From contig FUZG01000009.1 in NCBI GenBank assembly GCA_900168235.1, positions 92,442 through 156,441 of the forward strand: 64,000 bases of DNA, given 5' to 3'. The translations under genes and the position numbers were made by a program. Position 1 is the first letter of the stretch; the number at the start of each line of letters is the position of its first letter. The notes under the pieces are model-generated. The model did no database searches and was not told the origin of the DNA. It saw only the letters and a list, made by a program, of their open reading frames with translations. This document shows, one piece after another, positions 8,224 through 16,296 of this stretch. This stretch comes from Lachnospiraceae bacterium. Lineage in GTDB: Bacteria; Bacillota; Clostridia; Lachnospirales; Lachnospiraceae.

Positions 8224-9081
8224 ATGACAATCAGTTGGTTACAGGCAATCATACTTGGCCTTTTCGCCTGCCTGTCCAGTATGCCTGGACTCGGAGGCAC
8301 ATCCTTTGGTAACTATACACTCGGAAGACCGCTCATCGGTGGTCTCGTATGCGGTATCGTACTCGGTGATATCCCTACAGGTATCATGGTTGGTACAGCC
8401 ATGCAGATCGTTTATATCGCACTCGTAACACCGGGCGGAACAGTATCCGCTGACGTACGTGCGGTATCCTACATCGGTATCCCGCTTGCGATGCTTGCAC
8501 TTAAGAGCTATGGCCTTGAAGCAGGAAGCGCAGACGGAATCGCCCTTGCAACATCCTTCGGAACAATGGTAGGTACTGTCGGAACAGTTCTTTTCTACGG
8601 AACAGCTACAATGAACCTGGCATGGCAGCACATTGGATGGAATTTCGTTGATAAGAGAGAGTACGATAAACTCTACATTGTAGATATGGTCCTGCCCTGG
8701 ATATCACACATCGTATTTTCCATGATCCCTACAGTAGTAATGTGTAAGCTCGGAGCACCGGTCGTAGAAGCAATCAAGGCATACCTTCCTATGGATGGTA
8801 TCCCGATGAAGACCCTCTTCACAGTAGGCGCACTTCTTCCCTGTGTCGGAATTGCGATCCTCTTAAAGCAGATCGTAAGGAGCGTACTGGATTTTGTTCC
8901 GTACCTTATGGGATTCACACTTGCAGCATCTCTTGGACTGAACCTTGTATCTGCTACTGTTGTAGCTGCAATGTTCTCAATCGTGATATTCCAGCTCAAG
9001 ATGCTCAGACTTCAGCAGACAAAGGTAGCTGCAGCAGGACCGGCGGCGGTCGGCGCAGATGATGACGAGGAGGATATCTGA
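8224..9081 (+). CDS. PTS mannose/fructose/sorbose family subunit IIC
   Basis: This 285-residue integral membrane protein is of the EII-Sor/IIC family. It has many hydrophobic segments and the conserved glycine-rich loop near residues 35-75 (GRPLIGGLVCGIVLGD, then GTAMQIVYIALVTPGG). Together with IID it forms the membrane channel that moves the sugar during phosphorylation. The C-terminus ends in an acidic tail. It starts after a purine-rich GGGAGAG site, and its last codons contain the GAGGAGG used by the IID gene. Confidence 0.93.
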   Translation: MTISWLQAIILGLFACLSSMPGLGGTSFGNYTLGRPLIGGLVCGIVLGDIPTGIMVGTAMQIVYIALVTPGGTVSADVRAVSYIGIPLAMLALKSYGLEAGSADGIALATSFGTMVGTVGTVLFYGTATMNLAWQHIGWNFVDKREYDKLYIVDMVLPWISHIVFSMIPTVVMCKLGAPVVEAIKAYLPMDGIPMKTLFTVGALLPCVGIAILLKQIVRSVLDFVPYLMGFTLAASLGLNLVSATVVAAMFSIVIFQLKMLRLQQTKVAAAGPAAVGADDDEEDI

Positions 9082-9083
9082 TA

Positions 9084-9926
9084 ATGGCACAGGAAAAAAA
9101 GATTTCAAAACAGGCATTAAGCAAATCCTTTCATAACTGGTACTATGGAAATCTTACCTGTTTCTCTCAGGAGCATATGCAGACATTCGGTTACCTCTGC
9201 TCCATGCTTCCTATCACAAAGGAACTTTATAAAGATGATCCGGACAAGATGGCGGAGGCTATGGATACCTACCGTGCATTCTTCAATACAGAGCCTCAGC
9301 TCGGTGCGGTTATCGTAGGTGTAACAGCAGGTCTTGAGGAAGCAAGAGCAAATGGTCAGGAAGACGTAGATGCAGAGACGATAAACGGTCTCCGTGCAGG
9401 TCTTATGGGTCCTATCGCCGGAATCGGTGACTCACTTGTAGTTGGTACAGTTATACCTATTCTTCTCGGTATAGCACTCGGTATGTCTACAGGCGGAAAT
9501 CCGCTTGGAGCGATTTTCTACATCATCGCATGGAACCTCTTCGCATACTTCGGAATGAAGTTCCTGTACTTCAAGGGTTATGAGATGGGTACAAAGGCTG
9601 TAGAAGTTCTCGTAGGTGATGTTGGTGAAGCTATCAGAACATCAGTCACGACCCTCGGCGGAATAGTCATAGGTGCGGTAACGGCATCATGGGTAAGTGT
9701 AAAAACAAGCTTCCAGCTCTTAAACAGCGCAGGTGAGCCCTACATGATCCTTCAGGAAAAAATTGATTCCGTATTCCCGGGACTTCTGACAGTTATCTTC
9801 GTAATCTTTTGCTGGTACATGATGGCAAAGAAAAAGGTTACACCGATCCGCGTAATGCTGCTTCTCGTAGTTATCGCATTTGTCGGCGTACTTATCGGAT
9901 TCTTCAATCCGGGTCTGTCTTACTAA
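9084..9926 (+). CDS. PTS mannose/fructose/sorbose family subunit IID
   Basis: This is a 280-residue IID protein. The N-terminal cytoplasmic segment has the family pattern (FHNWYYGNLTCFSQEHMQTFGYLCSMLP; the usual form is SWNYERMQNLGF). RAGLMGPIAGIGDSL and a hydrophobic C-terminal half follow. It pairs with IIC in the membrane. The spacing of 2 nt from the IIC stop indicates coupled translation. Confidence 0.93.
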   Translation: MAQEKKISKQALSKSFHNWYYGNLTCFSQEHMQTFGYLCSMLPITKELYKDDPDKMAEAMDTYRAFFNTEPQLGAVIVGVTAGLEEARANGQEDVDAETINGLRAGLMGPIAGIGDSLVVGTVIPILLGIALGMSTGGNPLGAIFYIIAWNLFAYFGMKFLYFKGYEMGTKAVEVLVGDVGEAIRTSVTTLGGIVIGAVTASWVSVKTSFQLLNSAGEPYMILQEKIDSVFPGLLTVIFVIFCWYMMAKKKVTPIRVMLLLVVIAFVGVLIGFFNPGLSY

Positions 9927-10029
9927 ATCAATATCAGACAGGAAACAGAGTGCGAACAAAAAGTTGTGCATAATCTGTTCCTGTCTGTAACATTTTAGAG
10001 CTAAAGTGAAAGGATTGGAAAAAGTGGAA

Positions 10030-10311
10030 ATGACAAAAAGATCAGTGCTCCTTGATGAAGCATCAAAGCAGATGAAAGCGCTGAAAACCATAGGACACTG
10101 GCGCAGCATTGCAGTGATGATATCTGCAATAGGTATAATGCTCACCTATACAGGATTTGCCTCCCGTCAGGTGAACATCATAGCTGCAGTACCGGGCATC
10201 ATACTTCTGATCCTTTCAGCTCTTTCAGCTATGGTAATGACTATAGGTATCAGATCAGGCCGTATGAATGTGGAAAAGATCCTTGCAGCTGCGGAGGCTG
10301 CCGCAAATTAA
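10030..10311 (+). CDS. Small two-helix membrane protein at the end of the PTS operon
   Basis: This is a predicted protein of about 93 residues with two hydrophobic helices (SIAVMISAIGIMLTYTGF and IIAAVPGIILLILSALSAMV) and short charged ends. It is not the DUF956 (ManO) protein often found in mannose PTS operons, and I do not recognise the family. It follows the IID gene by about 100 nt in the same direction. The start is uncertain: ATG 10030, GTG 10024 (AGGA 9 nt upstream) and GTG 10006 are all in frame. A role in modulating the transporter is only a guess from position. Confidence 0.6.
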   Translation: MTKRSVLLDEASKQMKALKTIGHWRSIAVMISAIGIMLTYTGFASRQVNIIAAVPGIILLILSALSAMVMTIGIRSGRMNVEKILAAAEAAAN

Positions 10312-10430
10312 CAAGAAAAGTATCGCATAAAATCACGGTGGGCAGTCCTTTCCGAGCATAAAGCTAAGGAAGACTTTGATCAGATAAAATAACGTTTCAA
10401 TCCGACGAAATGTATTATAAACTCAAACTT

Positions 10431-10448
10431 CGCAGTTATAAAACTGCG
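10431..10448. other. Hairpin between convergent PTS and WYL genes
   Basis: CGCAGTT-ATAA-AACTGCG forms a perfect 7-bp stem, extended outward by partial TTCG/CGAA pairing. There is no clear T-run on either strand, so terminator function for the two converging genes is possible but weak. Confidence 0.4.
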
Positions 10449-10488
10449 TTCGAACCTGGTGAGTACTTTTTAATGTGCGATGTTTAAG

Positions 10489-11475
10489 TTACTTATTGTA
10501 TTCCCTGAGTCCATAGTAGTAAAACTTTTTAATCCTTTCTTTAAGTGATTCAGGTTTGATTACTATTGCATCCCGTCCAAAACGCTTGAAGTATTCTTCC
10601 AACTGAAGCTCTGGCCAGTCAAAGAAGTACAGATCGCCCTCTATTTTTGAGACAATAGGTCTGTTTTTCGTTATGGCTTTGAATTTTCTAACTCCATATT
10701 TGTTGAGACGAACAACAGCCTGTACTGTTAGTGACACTGAATGAGGGCTCCGGATAGCTTTTTCCCGGAGCTCTTTTTGTATTTCAGGATCGATCGGAAA
10801 AGTGTCTGCGGTTACAAATACGCTTCGGAGTCTTGAGATTCTAAAAGTTCGGGGCTTTCTTGAATTTCGGTCCATGCATATCAGATAGTTGCACTGTTCT
10901 TCTTTGGAGGGCGCAATAACGTAAGGCTCCACTAAATAGGAAAGGTCATCTCCTGATGTCGTATTGGTAAATGAAAGAATCTTATGTTCTTTAAGCGCTC
11001 TGGTAATGTCCTCATAAGTGTCGTTGAAGATGATAGCTTCCCTTTCGCTCCTTGGAATGGACAGATAAGAATTAAACATATCTTTAAGGTACTGTGAAAG
11101 CGAAGTGTCTTTCAGCAGGTTGTTTTCGATGATCTTGATGATTTCATAAGAAGATCCGCTGACGGTAAGTGTCACAGCGCTGCTTTTACCACTCTGAAAT
11201 AGGTCGTTCTTAATATAAGTGCGTACGATCTTGTCAGCGAGCCTCGCTGCGTCCCTATCTGAAATGCTTGTAATGCTTGTCAGGTCCTGAAGAATATTCG
11301 CCATAAGTTTTTCACTGTCATGGCGGTACCGGTCAAAATAGTTGACGATGAGAGTCTTAAGAAAAGCGTTTAGATTCACGGATTCATTTTTTTTCGTGAA
11401 TTCAAACAGCTCGGCATCATTTATAAGTCTTGATTTCATATCTTCAGAAAGATAAATTTTATACTTTTCAGTCAT
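10489..11475 (-). CDS. WYL-domain regulator divergent from the RNA-repair genes
   Basis: This is a 328-residue protein. The C-terminal half is WYL-like (YLVEPYVIAPSKEEQCNYLICMD, RTFRISRLRSVFV). The N-terminal part starts like a ribbon-helix or compact DNA-binding segment (KYKIYLSEDMKSRLINDA), and no classic winged helix is seen. WYL proteins are ligand-sensing, often nucleic-acid-linked regulators (established for the family). It is transcribed away from the ncRNA/DUF2828/rtcB operon, so it is the likely controller of that operon. The start is ATG 11475 with GAGGTG 5 nt upstream; the longer TTG start at 11487 is rejected. Confidence 0.75.
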   Translation of the reverse strand: MTEKYKIYLSEDMKSRLINDAELFEFTKKNESVNLNAFLKTLIVNYFDRYRHDSEKLMANILQDLTSITSISDRDAARLADKIVRTYIKNDLFQSGKSSAVTLTVSGSSYEIIKIIENNLLKDTSLSQYLKDMFNSYLSIPRSEREAIIFNDTYEDITRALKEHKILSFTNTTSGDDLSYLVEPYVIAPSKEEQCNYLICMDRNSRKPRTFRISRLRSVFVTADTFPIDPEIQKELREKAIRSPHSVSLTVQAVVRLNKYGVRKFKAITKNRPIVSKIEGDLYFFDWPELQLEEYFKRFGRDAIVIKPESLKERIKKFYYYGLREYNK

Positions 11476-11639
11476 GCAGCACCTCAAATTGGGGATACGA
11501 AAAACATAGAATATAACGGATATAATATATAAATTAGATTATATTGGGGTTGCTTATATAAGTCAAACTGCATCTTTCTATCTCCAAATGTCCGCGTTAA
11601 TATAAGATCACAACAAAGATACATGCAGCAATAATCATT

Positions 11640-11750
11640 GGATCCGTTGATAGGTTATTGTGGTAAGACCCAGGCATTGCGGGGTAAGAGCCCGCGGCGG
11701 ACGAAACTGTATCTTGGAACTGATGGATTCCACAGATCTGTCAGCTCAAG
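11640..11750 (+). other. Structured leader region upstream of the tRNA-like RNA
   Basis: There is no protein gene here. It contains a GC-rich hairpin (GCGGG-GTAAGAG-CCCGC, 11679-11695) and a second dyad near 11715-11742 (GGAA/TTCC, ACAGATCTGT). The GC content is well above the flanking AT-rich sequence, which suggests part of a structured RNA or a second non-coding RNA. I could not assign a family. Confidence 0.35.
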
Positions 11751-11754
11751 CAAA

Positions 11755-11890
11755 GAAAGATAATCAAATAGATACGAACAGCAAATATAATCTACGATTA
11801 GCTCATTGAGAAGCACCTGGCTCATAACCAGGCAAGTGGAGGGTTTGAATCCCTCTATCGAAAAAGGAATGTATCTAGTGATTATCTTTC
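11755..11890 (+). ncRNA. tRNA-like (Y-RNA-like) RNA on a long stem
   Basis: The ends pair over 19 bp: GAAAGATAATCA (11755-11766) with TGATTATCTTTC (11879-11890), then a 2x1 internal loop, then TAGATAC with GTATCTA. The enclosed head resembles tRNA: a D-arm-like TAGCTCATTGAGAAGC, an anticodon-like hairpin CCTGG-CTCATAA-CCAGG, and a T-arm GAGGG-TTTGAAT-CCCTC. The acceptor is only CGAT/ATCG, and there is no CCA end, so it is not a normal tRNA. Bacterial Y RNAs (YrlA) that bind Ro proteins have a tRNA-like module and paired ends, and this RNA lies just before a Ro-related DUF2828 gene. Its 3' strand ends 5 nt before that gene's ribosome binding site. A 5' UTR control element is an alternative. 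Confidence 0.7.
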
Positions 11891-11909
11891 TGCAGAGGAG
11901 GATAAATTG

Positions 11910-13379
11910 ATGTTAGATTTCTTAAAGAATGAAGCAAACATGACATATACAGAGAATGGGGCATTATCATTCGCCTCCACCAAATCAGATTGTCTGGATT
12001 TATTCGCCGCAATAGGAGCGCTCAGAAACGCATCTGATGAAGATATAATAGGCAGATTTGTTAAGGCGTATGCAGAGGATGCAGATCTTGCCATGAAAAC
12101 TTTATTTTTCGCAAGAGATATCAGAGGCGGACTGGGAGAGAGACGAGTATTTAAGGTAATACTTGCGTACCTTGCAGATGCAGAACCTGAATCTGTTAAA
12201 AAGAATATTGAGAATGTGGCGGAGTATGGAAGATTTGATGATCTTCTTGCACTTATCGGCACACCTGCAGAAAAAGAGGTAATGGCTTATATAAAAAAGA
12301 CATTACGAGCTGATATGAAGGCCGTATCTGAATCTGAATCTGAGGCAAAAGTATCGCTTTTAGCGAAATGGCTTCCTTCAGTGAATACAAGTAATAAGGA
12401 TGCTGTAAGAACCGCCAGAAAGATAGCGAAGGCTATGTGTATGACAGAGGCTCAGTACAGGAAAACACTGTCAGCCCTTCGTTCTCAGATAAAGATCATC
12501 GAAAACAATCTCAGGGAAAGAGATTATTCTTTTGACTATGAAAAGCAGCCTTCAAAAGCTCTTTATAAATACAGACAAGCTTTTCTAAGAAACGATGGTC
12601 AAAGATATAACGCATTTTTAGCAAAGTCCGAGACGGAACCGTCGGTGATGCATACAGCAGCTCTTACACCTTACGATGTAATTGCACCTATCCTTGGCAG
12701 GACAACATTTACAAATGATGAGAGACGTGCAATAAATGCCACATGGAATGCACTTGAAAATTATGCAGGTGCTGAGAATTCTCTTGTAGTGGTTGATGGT
12801 TCCGGATCTATGTACTGGGGAAACACTCCGCTTCCCGCAGCAGTAGCGCAGTCTCTTGGAATATACTTTGCTGAGAGAAACACAGGTGCTTTTCGCAATC
12901 ATTTCATAACCTTTTCAAATCGTCCGAGGCTTATAGAAATCAAAGGAAAGGACATAGTAGAAAAAGTACGTTACTGCATGAGCTTCAATGAATGCAGCAA
13001 CACGGATATCGAAAAAACATTGAATCTGATCCTCATGACTGCTGTGTTTAATAAGCTTACACAGGCTGATATGCCGGAGAAGCTTTATATTATTTCTGAT
13101 ATGGAATTCGACTGTTGTGCAGGAGGCGCAGACGTAACAAACTTTGAGCATGCCAAAAAAGAGTATGCAAGATATGGCTACAGACTTCCACAGATAGTTT
13201 TCTGGAACGTTGATAGCCGTAATCTTCAGCAGCCTGTCAGAATGAATGATAAAGGCGTGGCACTTGTTTCAGGCTGCAGTCCGCATATTTTTTCGATGTT
13301 AAAAGAGGGCAACCTGGAGCCATATAAGTTTATGATGAGCATCCTTTCATCTGCACGATACGAAAGGATCGCGGCTTAA
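11910..13379 (+). CDS. DUF2828 protein (Ro/TROVE-related, with vWA domain)
   Basis: This is a 489-residue protein. The N-terminal 280 residues are helical repeats of the TROVE/DUF2828 type (LFFARDIRGGLGERRVF, KWLPSVNTSNKDAVRTARKI). A von Willebrand A domain follows, with the metal site DGSGSM at 296-301, a downstream Thr region (SNTDIEK) and SDMEFD. Ro proteins are RNA-binding rings that handle misfolded RNA and Y RNA. DUF2828 is related by domain plan but not proven equal. It lies between the tRNA-like RNA and rtcB, pointing to RNA quality control or repair. The start is ATG 11910 with GAGGAGG 8 nt upstream; TTG 11907 is the alternative. Confidence 0.85.
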   Translation: MLDFLKNEANMTYTENGALSFASTKSDCLDLFAAIGALRNASDEDIIGRFVKAYAEDADLAMKTLFFARDIRGGLGERRVFKVILAYLADAEPESVKKNIENVAEYGRFDDLLALIGTPAEKEVMAYIKKTLRADMKAVSESESEAKVSLLAKWLPSVNTSNKDAVRTARKIAKAMCMTEAQYRKTLSALRSQIKIIENNLRERDYSFDYEKQPSKALYKYRQAFLRNDGQRYNAFLAKSETEPSVMHTAALTPYDVIAPILGRTTFTNDERRAINATWNALENYAGAENSLVVVDGSGSMYWGNTPLPAAVAQSLGIYFAERNTGAFRNHFITFSNRPRLIEIKGKDIVEKVRYCMSFNECSNTDIEKTLNLILMTAVFNKLTQADMPEKLYIISDMEFDCCAGGADVTNFEHAKKEYARYGYRLPQIVFWNVDSRNLQQPVRMNDKGVALVSGCSPHIFSMLKEGNLEPYKFMMSILSSARYERIAA

Positions 13380-13386
13380 GATGAAT

Positions 13387-13411
13387 GGCTGGCAGAATGA
13401 AGCTGCCAGCC
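13387..13411 (+). other. Strong hairpin between DUF2828 and rtcB
   Basis: GGCTGGCAG / CTGCCAGCC is a perfect 9-bp stem with a 7-nt loop, placed 7 nt after the DUF2828 stop and 7 nt before the rtcB ribosome binding site (GGAAGGA). It has no T-tail, so it is more likely an mRNA stability, processing or translation element than a terminator. Confidence 0.55.
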
Positions 13412-13430
13412 GGGGATGGAAGGATATTTT

Positions 13431-14648
13431 ATGAATACGATTGAGATAAAAGGAAAAGTAAATACAGCTCTCTGCTATGCAAAGGTAGTGGAGGATGAGG
13501 CGATAGAGCAGATACGAAGGATGTGTGATTATCCCATGACAGAAGGATCCAGAATCAGGATCATGCCGGATGTTCATGCGGGAAAGGGATGTACGATCGG
13601 AACAACAATGACTATCACGGACAAGGCAGTTCCAAATGTTGTTGGTGTTGATATAGGATGCGGTATGTATACTGTGAATCTTGGAAAGCAGAATATCGAT
13701 CTTGAGAAGTTTGATATGTCTGCTTTCAGTATTCCTTCGGGTAGAGAGGTTTGGCAGGGTAGAATTGAGAAGTTTGATCTGACAGAGCTCCGCTGTTACA
13801 GAGATCTGAAAGATATTAAGCGCCTTGGAAAATCCCTGGGAACTCTTGGAGGCGGTAATCACTTTATTGAGATAGACAGAGCTGCAGATGGAACCCAGTA
13901 TCTTGTCATCCATTCAGGTTCTCGTAACCTCGGTAAGCAGGTATCTGAGCTATATCAGGCACTGGCGGTCGACCTTGATAAAGGAATAGGGGAATATCTG
14001 GAGGAAAGGGACGAATTGATAAGAACCTATAAGGAGCAGGGAAGACGCACTGAGATACAGGAAGCATTAAAAGAGCTTTACAGGAAGAAGTATCATACGG
14101 GACCAATGACAATGCCGGAAGATCTGTGTTACCTGTCTGGTAAGTATCTTGAGGATTATCTTCACGATGTTGAGATATGTCAGCGTTTTGCCAGGAGGAA
14201 CCGGGAGAAAATGGCGGAGATACTATTGGATAAGAATGGTCTTTCTGCAGGAGAGTCTTTTCATACGATCCATAACTACATCGATACCGATGAGATGATC
14301 CTGAGAAAAGGTTCTATAGCAGCTCACAAGGGCGAGAAGGTTCTGATTCCGATTAACATGAAAGACGGCTCTGTTCTTGCTGTTGGCAAGGGAAATCCGG
14401 AATGGAACTATTCAGCTCCTCATGGTGCGGGCAGGATTATGTCCAGATCAACCGCTAAGAATAAGCTTTCTATGGATGAGTACAAGGAGTCTATGAAGGG
14501 AATTTATACCTCATCTGTATGCGAGGCCACATTAGATGAGGCTCCTATGGCATACAAGTCACTTGAAGATATTATCGATGTTATCAAGGAATCCGTGGAT
14601 ATTATTGATGTGATGAAACCCATATATAATTTCAAGGCAACACATTAG
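13431..14648 (+). CDS. rtcB: RtcB-family RNA ligase
   Basis: This is a 405-residue RtcB, the normal bacterial size. The conserved metal and nucleotide sites are visible: DVHAGKG (47-53), VGVDIGCGM with Cys77, GGGNHF with His144, HSGSRN with His161, the HNY His281, and SAPHGAGRIMSR with His331. His331 aligns with the histidine guanylylated in E. coli and archaeal RtcB. The enzyme joins 2',3'-cyclic phosphate or 3'-phosphate RNA ends to 5'-OH ends using GTP and Mn. The ATG at 13431 is preferred over 13416 because GGAAGGA lies just before it. Its partner genes suggest repair of cleaved tRNA or the tRNA-like RNA. No archease gene is adjacent. Confidence 0.93.
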   Translation: MNTIEIKGKVNTALCYAKVVEDEAIEQIRRMCDYPMTEGSRIRIMPDVHAGKGCTIGTTMTITDKAVPNVVGVDIGCGMYTVNLGKQNIDLEKFDMSAFSIPSGREVWQGRIEKFDLTELRCYRDLKDIKRLGKSLGTLGGGNHFIEIDRAADGTQYLVIHSGSRNLGKQVSELYQALAVDLDKGIGEYLEERDELIRTYKEQGRRTEIQEALKELYRKKYHTGPMTMPEDLCYLSGKYLEDYLHDVEICQRFARRNREKMAEILLDKNGLSAGESFHTIHNYIDTDEMILRKGSIAAHKGEKVLIPINMKDGSVLAVGKGNPEWNYSAPHGAGRIMSRSTAKNKLSMDEYKESMKGIYTSSVCEATLDEAPMAYKSLEDIIDVIKESVDIIDVMKPIYNFKATH

Positions 14649-14676
14649 AGGAGTTCAAATTATAACTGCATGTTGA

Positions 14677-14916
14677 GGCACCGGATCTATCCGTCAGGCA
14701 TATCCAAATCTGCGTAAGCAGTTCTTTGATCAGTTCCCGATTGGAAAGATGGCATCTGCGGTCATTACATACATTGATGAAAATGGAAATGTATTCTGCA
14801 ATCTCAATGGACAGCAGATTGACTGTGTATGCCAGTATCCTCCGTTCGGAACTGAGCCTGATGTTCATAAAAAGAGCAGATATAACTATATAAGATCTTT
14901 AACAGATAGATGTTGA
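14677..14916 (+). pseudogene. Gene remnant without a start, unknown family
   Basis: An open frame of about 79 codons begins GTGSIRQAYPNL and continues as protein-like sequence (VITYIDENGNVFCNL) to a TGA. It has no start codon or ribosome binding site. It looks like an internal piece of a lost gene. I do not recognise the parent family. Confidence 0.4.
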
Positions 14917-14975
14917 AGTCGGGGATGGACCCGGCTATATTTATGAGACAGACTATAAATATGCGAGGTGATACT

Positions 14976-15149
14976 GTGACAGACATTACACTTGTTCCGC
15001 TGGCCATCCATGACCGGGAGCAATTCATTCTGGATAATTAGGAAGCGTTCAACTATGGAGCTCTGGAAGAATTCGGTCAGCGAGATGATCATTTTGAAGA
15101 AGATGGCGAGATCATTTCTGGGCAGAAGGATATTATGTTAGCACAGTAG
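14976..15149 (+). pseudogene. GNAT acetyltransferase remnant with in-frame stop
   Basis: A GTG start with GAGGTG before it opens ITLVPLAIHDREQFILDN, then a TAG at 15039, then EAFNYGALEEFGQRDDHFEE in the same frame until a second stop. This is the start of a GNAT-type acetyltransferase interrupted by a nonsense codon and lacking the catalytic part. The gene is dead. Confidence 0.65.
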
Positions 15150-15322
15150 GCTTAAATGAGGCCACCATAAAGATTGATAATAGCCCGGATTAGTGTATTA
15201 TATAATTGTATTTATAAAAGAAGGTGAGATGCTTCAGTATGAGATACAGCAGAGTTAATAAAAAATCTGAATATCTTTTGGGGACCTCGATCTTATTATA
15301 TTAGTTTCTATAATAATTATTT

Positions 15323-15353
15323 GCCGTGGTCTAAAAACCATGGCTTTTTTTAT
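15323..15353 (+). terminator. Rho-independent terminator in the remnant region
   Basis: GCCGTGGT-CTAAAA-ACCATGGC forms an 8-bp stem with one G-U pair, followed by TTTTTTTA. It closes the stretch of remnants after rtcB and could end the rtcB transcript, since no nearer terminator was seen. Confidence 0.75.
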
Positions 15354-15414
15354 TCCTCATAGATATTCATACAAGAACAATTTACTAATGTCATGAGTAT
15401 TTGGGAGGAAAAAA

Positions 15415-15495
15415 TGATCTAACTTAGAAAAATTACAGAAGAAAATTTTATTGATGCATTTAACTTTAGACTTGCACCCGGACAGGAGGAATCTT
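15415..15495 (+). pseudogene. N-terminal scrap of a second GNAT gene
   Basis: ATG ATC TAA then LRKITEENFIDAFNFRLAPGQEE runs in frame directly into the ribosome binding site of the SDR gene. The pattern is the usual N-terminus of a small GNAT acetyltransferase with a stop at codon 3. The SDR gene appears to have replaced the rest of it. Confidence 0.5.
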
Positions 15496-16203
15496 ATGGC
15501 TGATAAAGTGGCTGTCATAACAGGCGGAGGGCATGGGATCGGGAAGGCGATCGCTGATGCTTTCAGAGCTGATGGAGTAGATGTTCATATCATAGATATC
15601 AGGTCTGGTGACTGGTTTGTCGGAGATGTAGCAAACAAAGAGACACTGGAGGCTTTTGTTGAAAGTGTTATTAATAAATCCGGGCATGTGGATTATTTGA
15701 TAAATAATACTCCTCCTGTAATGAAGGGAATCGATGAGTGCAGTTATGAGGAATTCCAGTATGCGCTGTCGGTAGGCGTTACAGTACCATTTTATCTGAC
15801 GAAGCTTTTTAAGTCATATTTTGCAGAAGGTGCCTGTGTAATAAACATCTCATCTTCAAGAGACCGTATGAGTCAGCCTCAGACAGAGAGCTACACTGCA
15901 GCAAAGGGAGGGATATCGGCACTTACCCATGCGCTGGCTATCAGTTTGGCAGGGAAGGTGCGTGTGAACAGCATATCTCCCGGATGGATAAACACTGAGG
16001 ATGAGGTGATCGATGGAGTTGATGCATCTCAGCAGCCTGTGGGAAGAGTGGGAAAGCCTGAAGATATCGCAGAAATGGTGATGTTCCTGTGTTCCGACAA
16101 GGCAAGCTTCATTACCGGAGAGAACATCTGCATAGATGGTGGAATGACTAAATTGATGATATATCATGGCGAAAATGGATGGACATATGATGAAACTATA
16201 TAG
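15496..16203 (+). CDS. Short-chain dehydrogenase/reductase (SDR)
   Basis: This is a 235-residue classical SDR. The NAD(P)-binding motif TGGGHGIGK is near residue 10, NISSS holds the catalytic Ser, YTAAK is the active-site YxxxK, and ISPGWINT and GxxxCIDGG are the family's C-terminal marks. The oxidised substrate cannot be inferred. The start is ATG 15496 (MADKVAVITGG), with AGGAGGA just upstream. The longer frame beginning at 15451 only reads into the GNAT remnant and is rejected. Confidence 0.9.
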   Translation: MADKVAVITGGGHGIGKAIADAFRADGVDVHIIDIRSGDWFVGDVANKETLEAFVESVINKSGHVDYLINNTPPVMKGIDECSYEEFQYALSVGVTVPFYLTKLFKSYFAEGACVINISSSRDRMSQPQTESYTAAKGGISALTHALAISLAGKVRVNSISPGWINTEDEVIDGVDASQQPVGRVGKPEDIAEMVMFLCSDKASFITGENICIDGGMTKLMIYHGENGWTYDETI

Positions 16204-16296
16204 TTTCAAAGGACGGGAGAAGAGGGGCCGAGATTTATCGTTTATAAATTGAAATAAAAAATGATCGTGTCCAAGAGAAGATGAAAGGATTTTGTA

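Noticed and set aside
8239..8631. Cysteine-rich minus-strand frame of 130 codons
   Set aside because: It is antisense to the PTS IIC gene and an artefact of that gene's codon pattern.
11660..11700. RNase P RNA fragment (GGTAAGAGC similarity)
   Set aside because: Only one short loop resembles RNase P; the other conserved regions are absent.
11786..11870. A genuine tRNA-Met (CAT loop)
   Set aside because: The acceptor stem pairs over only 4 bp, the D-arm is short and the ends lie in a 19-bp stem; it is tRNA-like rather than a tRNA.
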